From: an uncultured Oscillospiraceae bacterium
GTDB taxonomy: Bacteria; Bacillota; Clostridia; Oscillospirales; Acutalibacteraceae
Length of the DNA: 34,733 bases
Reading direction: 5' to 3'
Assembly: GCA_900552225.1 (NCBI GenBank)
Contig: URYX01000004.1
Location: 1-34,733 of the forward strand
Of this stretch, positions 21,317 to 29,799 are shown piece by piece; within the stretch, counting starts at the first letter, position 1, and every line of letters starts with the position of its first letter. A model generated the notes under the pieces. It worked only from the letters and a program-made list of their open reading frames with translations, was not told where the DNA came from and did not search any database. The position numbers and the translations under genes are program-made.

Positions 21317-24300
21317 TTACTTGCCGCGGCTGTACAGCTCACCGAGCCGCACGAGATGCTCGTAGCGGGTCTTGGCGTTCTGCTCGGCAATGGTAAACAA
21401 CTTCTCGGCACGCTCCGGGAAGGAACGGGTCAGCGCGCTGTAGCGCACCTCGCCCATGATGAAGTCACGGTACGCGGCGGTCGGAGCCTTGCTGTCCAGC
21501 GTGAAGGAATCCTCCTTGCGCGGATCGAAGCGATACAGGTGCCAGTAACCGGCCTCCACCGCCTTCTTTTCCTCGGCCTGGGCCACGCCCATGCCGCCCT
21601 TGATTCCGTGGTTGATGCACGGCGCATAGGCGATGACGAGCGACGGTCCCGGATAGGCTTCCGCCTCCGCAATGGCCTTCAGACACTGATTCATGTCGGC
21701 GCCCATGGCAATCTGCGCGACATACACATAGCCGTAGCTCATGGCGATGGCGCCGAGATCCTTCTTCTTCACGGCCTTGCCGGCTGCGGCAAACTGAGCC
21801 ACAGAGCCGGTCGGGGTGGCCTTGGAGGCCTGTCCGCCGGTGTTGGAATACACCTCGGTGTCGAACACGAGGACGTTGACATCCTCGTGGGAGGCCAGCA
21901 CATGATCCACACCGCCGAAGCCGATGTCATAGGACCAGCCGTCGCCGCCGAACATCCAGAAGGACTTCTTGACGAGCATATCCTTGGCGGCCAGCACTTC
22001 ATCGATCAGCGGCTTCTTCTCGCACCGGCAGGCAGCCGAGGCCTTTTCGAGCGCGGGAATCAGCTTGGCGGCGGCTGCCTTGGAGCCCTCGGCGTTGTCC
22101 TTGTTGGCCAGCCATTCGTTGGCGGCCTCGGTCAGACCCCATTCGGCCGGCGTCTCGGCCGCAGCCAGCTCGGTGAGCACATCCGCAACGCGGTTGCGGC
22201 GTGCGGTCACGCCGAGGAACATACCGTAGCCGTACTCGGCGTTGTCCTCAAACAGGGAGTTGGCCCAGGCCGGACCGTGGCCGTCCTTGTTGACGGTGTA
22301 CGGCGTGGAGGGCGAGGAGCCGCCCCAGATGGAGGAGCATCCGGTGGCATTGGCAATATACATACGGTCACCGAACAGCTGGGTGACGAGCTTCGCATAC
22401 GGAGTCTCGCCGCAGCCGGCGCACGCACCGGAGAACTCGAGCAGCGGCTGACGCAGCTGAGCACCCTTGACGGTGCTTGCCTTGAACTTCTCGGTCACGG
22501 CGGCATCCATTTCCTGCTTGACGCCGTAATCGAAGCCGGCCTGCTCACCGAGCGAATCCTCCAGCGGAATCATCGTGAGGGCCTTGTTGCCCTTCATGCC
22601 CGGGCAGACGTTGACGCAGGCTCCGCAGCCCGTGCAGTCGAGTGCGGATACGGTGATGCCGAACTGATAGCCGGCAAGACCGGTGGCGGGCTTCAGCTCC
22701 ATGCCGGCCGGCGCATTCTTCGCCTGCTCCTCGTTGAGGACGACCGGACGGATGACCGCATGCGGACATACCATCGAGCAGAAGTTGCACTGGATGCAGT
22801 TCTGCGGATCCCACTTCGGCACATCCACCGCGATGCCGCGCTTCTCAAAGGCCGAGGAGCCGAGCGGCACGGTGCCGTCCGCGTTCTCCACGAAGGTGGA
22901 AACCGGGAGCGTATCACCCTTCTGCGCATTGATCGGAGCCAGGATGTTGTCGATATAGCCGCGGATTTCCTCACGGCCGCCGGTCAGCTTCATGGTCTTG
23001 GTCTCCTCAGAGGCATTCGCCCACTCCGCGGGAACCGCGATTTCGTGCACTTCCTGCATACCGGCATCGATGGCATCGTGGTTCATCTTGACGATCGCGT
23101 CGCCCTTCTTGGCGTAGGACTTGGTGGCTGCTTCCTTCATGAACCGGACCGCGTCCTCGGCCGGAATTACGCCGGAGAGCTTGAAGAAGGCCGCCTGCAG
23201 CACGGTGTTCGTGCGGTTGCCGAGCCCGAGCTTCTTGGCAATGTGAATGGCATCGATGGTGTACAGCTTGATGCCGTTCTTCGCAATATACTGCTTCATG
23301 TCAGCCGGCAGATGCTTGGTCAGGCCATCTACATCCCATGCGCAGTTGAGCAGCAGGGTGCCGCCCGGCTTGATGTCGCTGACCATGTCATACTTCGTGA
23401 CATAGGACGGGTTGTGGCACGCCACAAAGTCCGCCATGTTGACGAGGTAGGTGGACTTGATCGGCTTTTTGCCGAAGCGCAGGTGGGAGACGGTGACGCC
23501 GCCCGACTTCTTCGAGTCATAGGAGAAGTAGCCCTGCGCGTACATATCGGTGTGGTCACCGATGATTTTGATGGAGTTCTTGTTGGCACCGACCGTACCG
23601 TCGGAGCCGAGACCCCAGAATTTACAGGAGTGCGTGCCCTCCGGCGTGGTGTCCGGATTCTCACCGACCGGCAGGGACAGGGGGGGCACGTCGTCCTCAA
23701 TGCCGATGGTGAAGCGCTTCTTCGGCTCCGCCGCCATGGCGTTGCGGTACACCGCGATGATCTGGCCGGGGACGGTGTCCTTCGAGCCGAGACCGTAGCG
23801 GCCGGTATACACCGGAACGTTGGCAAAGCGGCTGTCCTTCAGAGCGGCACACACATCGAGATACAGCGGCTCACCGATGGAGCCCGGCTCCTTCGTGCGG
23901 TCAAGCACCGAAATGCTCTTGACCGTCTCGGGCAGCGCGGCAATCAGATGCTTCGCGGAGAACGGACGGTACAGACGTACCTTCACGAGCCCCCACTTTT
24001 CACCGGCGGCGTTCATGTGCTCGATGGTCTCCTCGATGGTCTCGTCCACGGAGCCCATGGCGATGATGACGTGCTCCGCATCCGGCGCACCGACATAGTT
24101 GAACAGCTCATAGTGGGAGCCAACCTTCTCGTTGACCTTGTGCATGTATTCCTCGACGATCTCCGGAACGGCATCGTAGTAGGTGTTGCACGCCTCACGG
24201 GCCTGGAAGAAGATGTCGGGGTTCTGCGCCGTACCGCGCTGCACCGGATGCTCCGGGTTCAGCGCATGCTGACGGAAGCGGGCCACCGCCTCCTTGTCGA

Positions 24301-24883
24301 GCATCTCCTCGAGATCCTTGTAATCCCAGACCTGGATTTTCTGGATTTCGTGCGAGGTGCGGAAGCCGTCAAAGAAGTGCAGGAACGGCACGCGGCCCTT
24401 GATGGCGGCAAGGTGCGCTACGGCGCCGAGATCCATGACCTCCTGCACGCTGGAGGAGCACAGCATGGCATAGCCGGTCTGACGACATGCGTAGATGTCG
24501 GAGTGGTCACCGAAAATGGAGAGAGCATGAGAGGCGAGCGCGCGGGCCGAAACGTGGATGACGTTCGGGAGCAGCTCACCGGCAATTTTGTACATGTTGG
24601 GAATCATGAGCAGCAGGCCCTGCGACGCCGTGTAGGTCGTGGTCAGAGCGCCCGCGGCGAGCGAGCCGTGTACGGCACCGGCGGCACCGGCCTCCGACTG
24701 CATCTCAGCGACCTTGACCGGACGGCCGAACAGGTTCTTCTGTCCGTTGGCGGCCCAGACATCCGTCACTTCCGCCATAACCGATGACGGGGTGATGGGA
24801 TAGATTGCGGCAACATCGGTGAACGCATACGATACGTGTGCGGCAGCGTTGTTGCCATCCATGGTTTTGAACTTTCTTGCCAT
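21317..24883 (-). CDS. nifJ: Pyruvate:ferredoxin (flavodoxin) oxidoreductase
   Basis: 1188 residues, the full single-chain length. It cleaves pyruvate with CoA to acetyl-CoA and CO2, passing electrons to ferredoxin; oxygen-sensitive and central to clostridial fermentation. Domain order: pyrimidine-binding domain with AIYPITPSSVMAE, CoA/transketolase-like domains, a two-cluster ferredoxin domain (C696, C699, C702, C706 in CIQCNFCSMVCP; C750, C753, C756, C760 in CTGCGACVNVCP), and the TPP domain with ACAGCGETPYAKL and MFGGDGWSYDIGFGG. AAAGGAGG precedes the ATG by about ten bases. Single-gene unit with its own promoter. With PduL it provides a route pyruvate to acetyl phosphate. Confidence 0.97.
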   Translation of the reverse strand: MARKFKTMDGNNAAAHVSYAFTDVAAIYPITPSSVMAEVTDVWAANGQKNLFGRPVKVAEMQSEAGAAGAVHGSLAAGALTTTYTASQGLLLMIPNMYKIAGELLPNVIHVSARALASHALSIFGDHSDIYACRQTGYAMLCSSSVQEVMDLGAVAHLAAIKGRVPFLHFFDGFRTSHEIQKIQVWDYKDLEEMLDKEAVARFRQHALNPEHPVQRGTAQNPDIFFQAREACNTYYDAVPEIVEEYMHKVNEKVGSHYELFNYVGAPDAEHVIIAMGSVDETIEETIEHMNAAGEKWGLVKVRLYRPFSAKHLIAALPETVKSISVLDRTKEPGSIGEPLYLDVCAALKDSRFANVPVYTGRYGLGSKDTVPGQIIAVYRNAMAAEPKKRFTIGIEDDVPPLSLPVGENPDTTPEGTHSCKFWGLGSDGTVGANKNSIKIIGDHTDMYAQGYFSYDSKKSGGVTVSHLRFGKKPIKSTYLVNMADFVACHNPSYVTKYDMVSDIKPGGTLLLNCAWDVDGLTKHLPADMKQYIAKNGIKLYTIDAIHIAKKLGLGNRTNTVLQAAFFKLSGVIPAEDAVRFMKEAATKSYAKKGDAIVKMNHDAIDAGMQEVHEIAVPAEWANASEETKTMKLTGGREEIRGYIDNILAPINAQKGDTLPVSTFVENADGTVPLGSSAFEKRGIAVDVPKWDPQNCIQCNFCSMVCPHAVIRPVVLNEEQAKNAPAGMELKPATGLAGYQFGITVSALDCTGCGACVNVCPGMKGNKALTMIPLEDSLGEQAGFDYGVKQEMDAAVTEKFKASTVKGAQLRQPLLEFSGACAGCGETPYAKLVTQLFGDRMYIANATGCSSIWGGSSPSTPYTVNKDGHGPAWANSLFEDNAEYGYGMFLGVTARRNRVADVLTELAAAETPAEWGLTEAANEWLANKDNAEGSKAAAAKLIPALEKASAACRCEKKPLIDEVLAAKDMLVKKSFWMFGGDGWSYDIGFGGVDHVLASHEDVNVLVFDTEVYSNTGGQASKATPTGSVAQFAAAGKAVKKKDLGAIAMSYGYVYVAQIAMGADMNQCLKAIAEAEAYPGPSLVIAYAPCINHGIKGGMGVAQAEEKKAVEAGYWHLYRFDPRKEDSFTLDSKAPTAAYRDFIMGEVRYSALTRSFPERAEKLFTIAEQNAKTRYEHLVRLGELYSRGK

Positions 24884-24944
24884 GAATGTTTGTCCTCCTT
24901 TATTATACTATTAAAAAAGGCAAAGCTTTTTTTAACCACCACAC

Positions 24945-24973
24945 ATTCTATCACATTTTCAGGGGGGTGTAAA
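24945..24973 (-). promoter_or_regulatory. Sigma-A promoter of nifJ
   Basis: Minus strand: TTTACA at 24973-24968, 17-base spacer, TAGAAT at 24950-24945 preceded by TGA (extended -10). Leader of about 55 bases ending in a strong ribosome binding site. A TATAAT closer to the gene overlaps the ribosome site and is less likely to be used. Confidence 0.7.
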
Positions 24974-25011
24974 GGCTTTCCGTGGGGATTTTTGAGTTTT
25001 TACGAAATTTT

Positions 25012-25034
25012 CACAAGGGGCTTGTGCGTTTTTT
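25012..25034 (+). terminator. Plus-strand terminator-like hairpin upstream of nifJ
   Basis: CACAAG (25012-25017), loop GGG, CTTGTG (25021-25026), CG, then six T (25029-25034). The stem is only six pairs, and no plus-strand gene precedes it for more than 4 kb. Confidence 0.45.
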
Positions 25035-25166
25035 CGTGCAGGTTATGCCGGGGTGTCGGGTCGATATCCGTCGGTGCCTGCAGGGAGCTTTAGCGGGCAC
25101 TTCCCGGCAAAAAGAGGGACCCTTGACGGGGAAAATTGAAAATTTAAAAAAATTCGGAAAATTTGC

Positions 25167-25195
25167 TTGACAAGCCCCGGTGTTTACTATATAAT
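25167..25195 (+). promoter_or_regulatory. Consensus sigma-A promoter of the tRNA operon
   Basis: TTGACA at 25167-25172, 17-base spacer, TATAAT at 25190-25195: a full match to consensus in both boxes and spacing, about 30 bases before the first tRNA. Confidence 0.92.
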
Positions 25196-25226
25196 AAAGT
25201 GCACCCTTTGAGAGGGGCTTTTTCAT

Positions 25227-25303
25227 GGCGGTATAGCTCAGTTGGCTAGAGCATGCGGTTCATACCCGCAGTGTCGTTGGTTCAAATCCAACTACCGCTA
25301 CCA
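25227..25303 (+). tRNA. tRNA-Met (CAT)
   Basis: 77 bases including encoded CCA. Acceptor GGCGGTA pairs with TACCGCT (G-T at the first pair); anticodon stem TGCGG/CCGCA with loop TTCATAC, anticodon CAT; T arm GTTGGTTCAAATCCAAC. The first pair and D arm fit an elongator tRNA-Met; an Ile (lysidine) tRNA is less likely but shares the anticodon. Confidence 0.93.
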
Positions 25304-25306
25304 GAC

Positions 25307-25381
25307 GGCCCGATGGTCAAGCGGCTAAGACACCGCCCTTTCACGGCGGTAACACGGGTTCGATTCCCGTTCGGGTCACCA
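25307..25381 (+). tRNA. tRNA-Glu (TTC)
   Basis: 75 bases including CCA. Acceptor GGCCCGA with TCGGGTC; anticodon stem CCGCC/GGCGG with loop CTTTCAC, anticodon TTC; T arm ACGGGTTCGATTCCCGT. Three bases after the Met tRNA. Confidence 0.95.
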
Positions 25382-25391
25382 CTTTTATCAT

Positions 25392-25468
25392 GCGCGTATA
25401 GCTCAGCTGGTTAGAGCGCTTGCTTCACACGCAAGAGGTCAGCGGTTCGAGTCCGTTTACGCGCACCA
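25392..25468 (+). tRNA. tRNA-Val (CAC)
   Basis: 77 bases including CCA. Acceptor GCGCGTA with TACGCGC; anticodon stem CTTGC/GCAAG with loop TTCACAC, anticodon CAC; T arm AGCGGTTCGAGTCCGTT with one G-T pair. The CAC anticodon reads GTG only, fitting a GC-rich genome. Confidence 0.94.
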
Positions 25469-25472
25469 GAGG

Positions 25473-25507
25473 AAAGACCGGATGCTTTATGCATCCGGTC
25501 TTTCTTA
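25473..25507 (+). terminator. Terminator of the tRNA operon
   Basis: 13-bp perfect stem AAAGACCGGATGC (25473-25485), loop TTTAT, GCATCCGGTCTTT (25491-25503), then CTTA. It may also serve the converging DUF11 gene. Confidence 0.9.
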
Positions 25508-25546
25508 CTGTCTTCCGGGAGGGCACACCCGCCCGGAAACGGGAGC

Positions 25547-26404
25547 TCAGAGGGAGCCGGAGACGGTCAGCGTGGTGGTGCCCGGCGTGACGCTCCATAT
25601 GCCGGTGGCGGGATTTTGCGTATAGGTGGCGGCCGGAACGGTGATGCGGCCCGCCACGGTGGCAAATTCTCCGGTGGCCGCGGAATAGGTGTAGTTGCCC
25701 TCCTGCGGCCAGACATCTCCGTTCAGTGTCACGGTCAGGGGAGCGCGCAGGATCGGGTTGAAGGTGTCCGTTACCGTGAGGGCGGCTCCGGCGTCCGCGG
25801 GAGCGGTGCCCGTGTTCTGCAGGATAAACGTATAGAGGAGCTCTCCGTTTTCCGCCACGGAGGTCGGACTGACCGATTTCAGAATGGTCAGCTGCGGCTC
25901 GGCAACGGAGGTGACGGTCTCCTCGGCCGTGACGGCTTCCGCAAGGCCACCTCCGGTCAGAGAGGCCGTGTTGCGGATCTGCGCCTCGGCGCCGGGGTTG
26001 GCATAGGCGTTGACCCGTGCGCGGTAAATGAGAACCGTGCTCTGTCCGGCAGGAACGCGGAGGCCGCTGATGACGAGAGGCGGGCCGGCGGTGACGGTCG
26101 GGGCCGCCTGCAGCACCCCTCCGACATAGTACAGCACCGGGTCTCCGGTATACGTCAGCGGGGTCAGGGTGCCGCCGCCGAAGGCGTAGGCACCGAGATC
26201 GTCGGTGACGGTCAGATCGGTGTAGTCGGCGGTTCCGGTGTTCCGCAGCGTGAGGACATACGTGAGTGTGTCGTCGGCGCGGTAGGAGTCGATGACGGCT
26301 TTCTTCTGCAGCTCCAGCACCTGGGTGATCTCGCCGGTGACGATATTGGAGCTGATGGTCATTCCGTTATAAGACAGTGTGGCCTGGTTGGTGAATTGAG
26401 CCAT
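25547..26404 (-). CDS. DUF11 repeat protein without signal peptide
   Basis: 285 residues from the ATG at 26404, nine bases after AAAGGA; the TTG two codons earlier is too close to that site. The start MAQFTNQATLSYNGMTISSN and SNIVTGEI match a group of clostridial DUF11 proteins. Two DUF11-type beta-sandwich repeats follow (about 32-150 and 165-285), each with the pattern LTYVLTLRNTGTADYTDLTVTDDL or LLYTFILQNTGTAPADAGAAL. Very rich in Thr, Ala, Gly and Val with few charged residues, like surface or coat proteins, yet there is no signal peptide, sorting motif or membrane helix. Location is therefore uncertain: spore coat, or release by lysis, are guesses. A palindrome and a possible SigK-like -10 lie upstream. 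Confidence 0.82.
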   Translation of the reverse strand: MAQFTNQATLSYNGMTISSNIVTGEITQVLELQKKAVIDSYRADDTLTYVLTLRNTGTADYTDLTVTDDLGAYAFGGGTLTPLTYTGDPVLYYVGGVLQAAPTVTAGPPLVISGLRVPAGQSTVLIYRARVNAYANPGAEAQIRNTASLTGGGLAEAVTAEETVTSVAEPQLTILKSVSPTSVAENGELLYTFILQNTGTAPADAGAALTVTDTFNPILRAPLTVTLNGDVWPQEGNYTYSAATGEFATVAGRITVPAATYTQNPATGIWSVTPGTTTLTVSGSL

Positions 26405-26420
26405 GGGCAATCATCCTTTC

Positions 26421-26439
26421 TGCAGACAGCCTGTCTGCA
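26421..26439. repeat. Perfect palindrome in the leader of the DUF11 gene
   Basis: TGCAGACA (26421-26428), three bases, TGTCTGCA (26432-26439). It ends one base before the AAAGGA ribosome binding site on the minus strand, so it could be an operator or a leader hairpin that controls translation. Confidence 0.55.
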
Positions 26440-26531
26440 TTCACTACTATATGCGGCGGCCGCCGTTTCCGTGCGCGGCCGTCCGCTGTCTGCGCCGGAG
26501 GCACGGCCTGTAAAAGAGCACGGAAAGGGCC

Positions 26532-26560
26532 TTGTCATTTCCCGGAATTTGTGGTATAGT
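26532..26560 (+). promoter_or_regulatory. Sigma-A promoter of the yfhO-like gene
   Basis: TTGTCA at 26532-26537, 17-base spacer, TATAGT at 26555-26560. Leader of about 70 bases. Confidence 0.75.
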
Positions 26561-26635
26561 GTACATTGTATACTTAAGACTTCGCGGGAGGCTTTTCGGT
26601 CTTTGGCCGTGAAGGCCGCAGAGAGGATGGATAGG

Positions 26636-29600
26636 ATGAGTCGGTCATTGATTACCCCCCGGTGCAGGAGGATTTTTGCCTGTCTGCTGCTGTTTATCGG
26701 CATATTTGCCGTGGTATATCAGCTGGCATCCGGTGAGATGAAGGACAGTACCACCGCCTCGGAGGCGCAGAAGCTGCTGTATCCCTGCGGACTCGGGCTG
26801 CTGCTCGGCGGCCTGTCGGCCCTGTGGCTCGGTATCCGACTGAAGCTGATGGATACGGGAGCGCCGGTCGGTCGGCTGTTTTTCCCGATGCTGAGTGCGC
26901 TGCTCGCCTTTATCGGTATGGGACTTGCCTATATCTGGGTGGGAATGTGGCCTGTCGGCAGCAAGACCGGCATGATCGTGGATATGCATCACCAGTATGC
27001 GCCGCTGCTGGCCGAGCTGCGGGATACCCTGCTCCACGGAGACAGCCTGCTGTATACCTTTGACGTGGGACTCGGTGCCAGCTATCTGCCTCTGTTCGGC
27101 TACTATCTGGCGAGCCCGTTCAATCTGCTGCTGCTTCTGTTCCCCGAGAACCTGCTGCCGGAGGCTCTGCTTGTTATCACGCTGCTGAAAAATATGCTGA
27201 CCGCTGCGCTGTTCTGCGCCGCCGTACAGTATATTTACGGCAAGCGCAGCTATGCGGCGGTGGCGGTTTCGCTGATGTATTCCATGATGATGTATCTGAT
27301 TGCGTATTCGTGGAACATCATGTGGCTGGACTGCGTCATGATGCTGCCTCTCGTGGTGCTCGGCTTTGAAAAGCTGATGCGGGAGGGCAAATACCTGACC
27401 TATGTGCTGTCCCTCGGCTATACGCTGTATGCCAACTATTATATCGGTTTTATGGTGTGCCTGTTCCTCACGCTGTACTATGTGGCCTTCTGCCTGCGCC
27501 GCAAGCGCAGCATGGCGGAGTTGGCCGGCGGCTTCCTGCGGTTTGCCCTCGGCTCACTGGCCGGCGGCATGCTCGCCATGGTGATTCTGGTGCCGGTGGT
27601 GATGGCGCTCGGCCAGACCTCGGCGGCCGGCGGAGATTTCCGCGATTTCGCTGCCAACTTCAGCATGTTTGACCTGATCGGCCAGCATCTGTATTCCGTG
27701 AAGCCGACCATCCGCTCGGGCAACCTGCCCAACGTGTACTGCGGGATTCTGGCGGTGCTGCTGGTGCCGGTTTTTGCTACGACCAAGGCCATTCCGGCGC
27801 GGCGGCGCGCCGCCTATCTCGGGCTGCTCGGACTGCTCGGGCTCAGCATGGTCATCAACAATTTTGACCTGCTGTGGCACGGGCTGCATTCCCCGAACGA
27901 TCTGCCTTACCGTTTCTCCTTTATCTATTGCTTCTTCCTGCTGCTGATTGCGTATGAGACACTGCTGCATGTACGGGAGCTGACCGTGCGGCAGATTGTC
28001 GGCTCCTGCGGAGCGTTTCTTCTCTACCTGGTGGTGGAGGAGAAGTTCGGCGGTGATGCCTATACCTTCGATACGCTCTATCTGAGTCTGGCCATTGCCC
28101 TCGGATACATCCTGCTGCTGGTGCTGGCCACGCGCCGCCGGGTGCTGAAGGAGGCCTCCTATGCGCTGATTCTGACGGCCGTGGTGGCCGAGATGGTGAC
28201 GGGAGCCTCGGCGGGCTTTACCAAGCTTAACGCGCAGGAGTATTTTACGGCGCACGAGCACTATGTCGATAACGACATCACCAAGGCGACGCGTCAGGCA
28301 GTGGCCGCCATGGAGAGGCTCGGTGACAGCGCGACCGACAACGGCTTTTACCGGCTGGAGTTCCTGCCGCGGCGTACCTCGGTGGACACGGCGCTGTTCG
28401 ACTACAACGGAATTACGGTGTTCGCGTCCAGCAATTCCTACAACGAGACACGGATGATGGGCGGTCTCGGCTATGCGGTCAACGGCGTCAACAGTCATCT
28501 GTTCCGCTATTTTGTCCCTGCCTCCGATTCGCTGCTCGGTATTCGCTATATTGCCATGACCGATGCCTACACGCCGTCCCCGTATCTGGAGAAAAAGGAC
28601 ACGGTGACGGTCGGCTCACAGAGCTATACCGTTTACGAAAACACGCTGGCGCTTCCGCTCGGCTATATGATCCGGCCGGAGGCCAAGCTGTGGAACTATT
28701 CGTATTACAGCCCGTTTGTATCCCAGAATTCGCTGCTGTCTGCCATGACCGGCAACAGCGGGGACGTTTTCCGGCTGCAGCAGATCCGGTCCCAGGATTC
28801 GTCGGCGACCGTGACCGGCACCTATGCCTTTTCCATGCAGAAGGGACAGACCGCCACCTATGTGTCCACGGCGCAGAGCGACGGGCGGGTTTATGTTCAT
28901 GTGGACTGCCGCGCCGCCAAGAGTATTTCGGTGCGGGTGCGCCGCAGTGACCCGACCAGGATCGATCCCTCGACGGGGGAGCCGATGACCGACTCCACCG
29001 ATTGGTCCGTGACGACGTATGAGCCCTATATTGTCGATGCGGGTGACCTGAAGGCGGGCGACACCGTCTCCGTCACCGTACATACGGAGAATGCCTGCTC
29101 CGGCAACATCTATGTGGCACAGCTGGACGGGGAGGCGTTGGAACGCGATCTGGAGACCCTGCGCGCCGGCGGTATGAAGGTGACGACCTTTACCGATACT
29201 AAAATTGAGGGCACGGTGCGGGCCGAGTCCGCCGGGGTGCTGTTTACCTCCGTTCCGTTTGACGAGGGCTGGACGGTGACGGTGGACGGCAAGCGCGTGG
29301 AAACCTATGCCATCGGAGATGCCATGCTGGCCTTTGACGTGGAGGCCGGGGAGCATACCGTGACCATGACCTTCTGTCCGAAGGGACTGTGGCTCGGTAT
29401 CGGGCTGACGGTGGGCGGCATTCTGCTGCTGGTGCTGTTGTGCCATGCCCGGACGCTGCGTACCTTTACGGAGACCGGCGAGACACTGCCGTTTGAGCTG
29501 CCGGAGGACGACGAAACGGAGGAAGCGGCGGAGGATACACCGCGGCCGGATCCGAGCACGGAGGCCGTACCGCTCGCAGATTTTACCCCGCAGCCGAAGG

Positions 29601-29749
29601 AGGCCCCCTCCGCCCCGGAGACGGAGGATCCTATGCGGCAGGCTTCACCGACACTGGAGCAGCTGCTGGCGGATGTGGTCTCGGAGTCCCGGACGGAGGC
29701 TCCTGAGAACCCGGGCGCATCCGATACGCCGCAGGAGCCGCGCAAATAA
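26636..29749 (+). CDS. YfhO-family multi-spanning membrane protein
   Basis: 1037 residues. The second of two close ATG codons is preferred because GAGG lies nine bases upstream; starting at 26627 adds three residues. About twelve or more membrane helices occupy residues 10-530, including the family's luminal segment MHHQYAPLLAELRDTLLHGD with YTFDVGLGASYLPLFGYYLASP. A large extracytoplasmic domain (about 530-900) has a beta-rich end with VLFTSVPFDEGWTVTVDGK and GEHTVTMTFCPKGLWLG, then a final helix. The fold resembles GT-C glycosyltransferases; B. subtilis YfhO is implicated in glycosylating lipoteichoic acid. A last cytoplasmic tail of about 95 residues is acidic and Pro-rich. The lipoprotein gene 50 bases downstream may be co-transcribed. 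Confidence 0.9.
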   Translation: MSRSLITPRCRRIFACLLLFIGIFAVVYQLASGEMKDSTTASEAQKLLYPCGLGLLLGGLSALWLGIRLKLMDTGAPVGRLFFPMLSALLAFIGMGLAYIWVGMWPVGSKTGMIVDMHHQYAPLLAELRDTLLHGDSLLYTFDVGLGASYLPLFGYYLASPFNLLLLLFPENLLPEALLVITLLKNMLTAALFCAAVQYIYGKRSYAAVAVSLMYSMMMYLIAYSWNIMWLDCVMMLPLVVLGFEKLMREGKYLTYVLSLGYTLYANYYIGFMVCLFLTLYYVAFCLRRKRSMAELAGGFLRFALGSLAGGMLAMVILVPVVMALGQTSAAGGDFRDFAANFSMFDLIGQHLYSVKPTIRSGNLPNVYCGILAVLLVPVFATTKAIPARRRAAYLGLLGLLGLSMVINNFDLLWHGLHSPNDLPYRFSFIYCFFLLLIAYETLLHVRELTVRQIVGSCGAFLLYLVVEEKFGGDAYTFDTLYLSLAIALGYILLLVLATRRRVLKEASYALILTAVVAEMVTGASAGFTKLNAQEYFTAHEHYVDNDITKATRQAVAAMERLGDSATDNGFYRLEFLPRRTSVDTALFDYNGITVFASSNSYNETRMMGGLGYAVNGVNSHLFRYFVPASDSLLGIRYIAMTDAYTPSPYLEKKDTVTVGSQSYTVYENTLALPLGYMIRPEAKLWNYSYYSPFVSQNSLLSAMTGNSGDVFRLQQIRSQDSSATVTGTYAFSMQKGQTATYVSTAQSDGRVYVHVDCRAAKSISVRVRRSDPTRIDPSTGEPMTDSTDWSVTTYEPYIVDAGDLKAGDTVSVTVHTENACSGNIYVAQLDGEALERDLETLRAGGMKVTTFTDTKIEGTVRAESAGVLFTSVPFDEGWTVTVDGKRVETYAIGDAMLAFDVEAGEHTVTMTFCPKGLWLGIGLTVGGILLLVLLCHARTLRTFTETGETLPFELPEDDETEEAAEDTPRPDPSTEAVPLADFTPQPKEAPSAPETEDPMRQASPTLEQLLADVVSESRTEAPENPGASDTPQEPRK

Positions 29750-29799
29750 ACGGCAAAAACGGAGACGAAGCACGGCGAAGGATGAAGGGAGAGTGCCGG

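Larger units (their letters stand above)
24884..25226. other. Gene-free region between nifJ and the tRNA operon
   Basis: Contains the nifJ promoter and leader, a plus-strand terminator-like hairpin (25012-25034), an AT-rich block (25130-25165) and the tRNA promoter (25167-25195). No open frame with a credible start was found. Confidence 0.6.

Noticed and set aside
21356..24787. A 1143-codon open frame on the plus strand opposite nifJ
   Set aside because: It mirrors the PFOR gene in an antisense frame kept open by GC-rich codon bias; no ribosome site and no recognisable domain.
24901..24910. TATAAT next to the nifJ ribosome site (minus strand) as the nifJ promoter
   Set aside because: A start from it would fall within the ribosome binding site and there is no -35 box at the right distance; the promoter at 24973-24945 is better.
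25616..26626. N-terminal extension of the YfhO frame over the DUF11 gene
   Set aside because: The upstream 340 codons are the antisense of the DUF11 gene; a promoter and ribosome site just before 26636 mark the real start.
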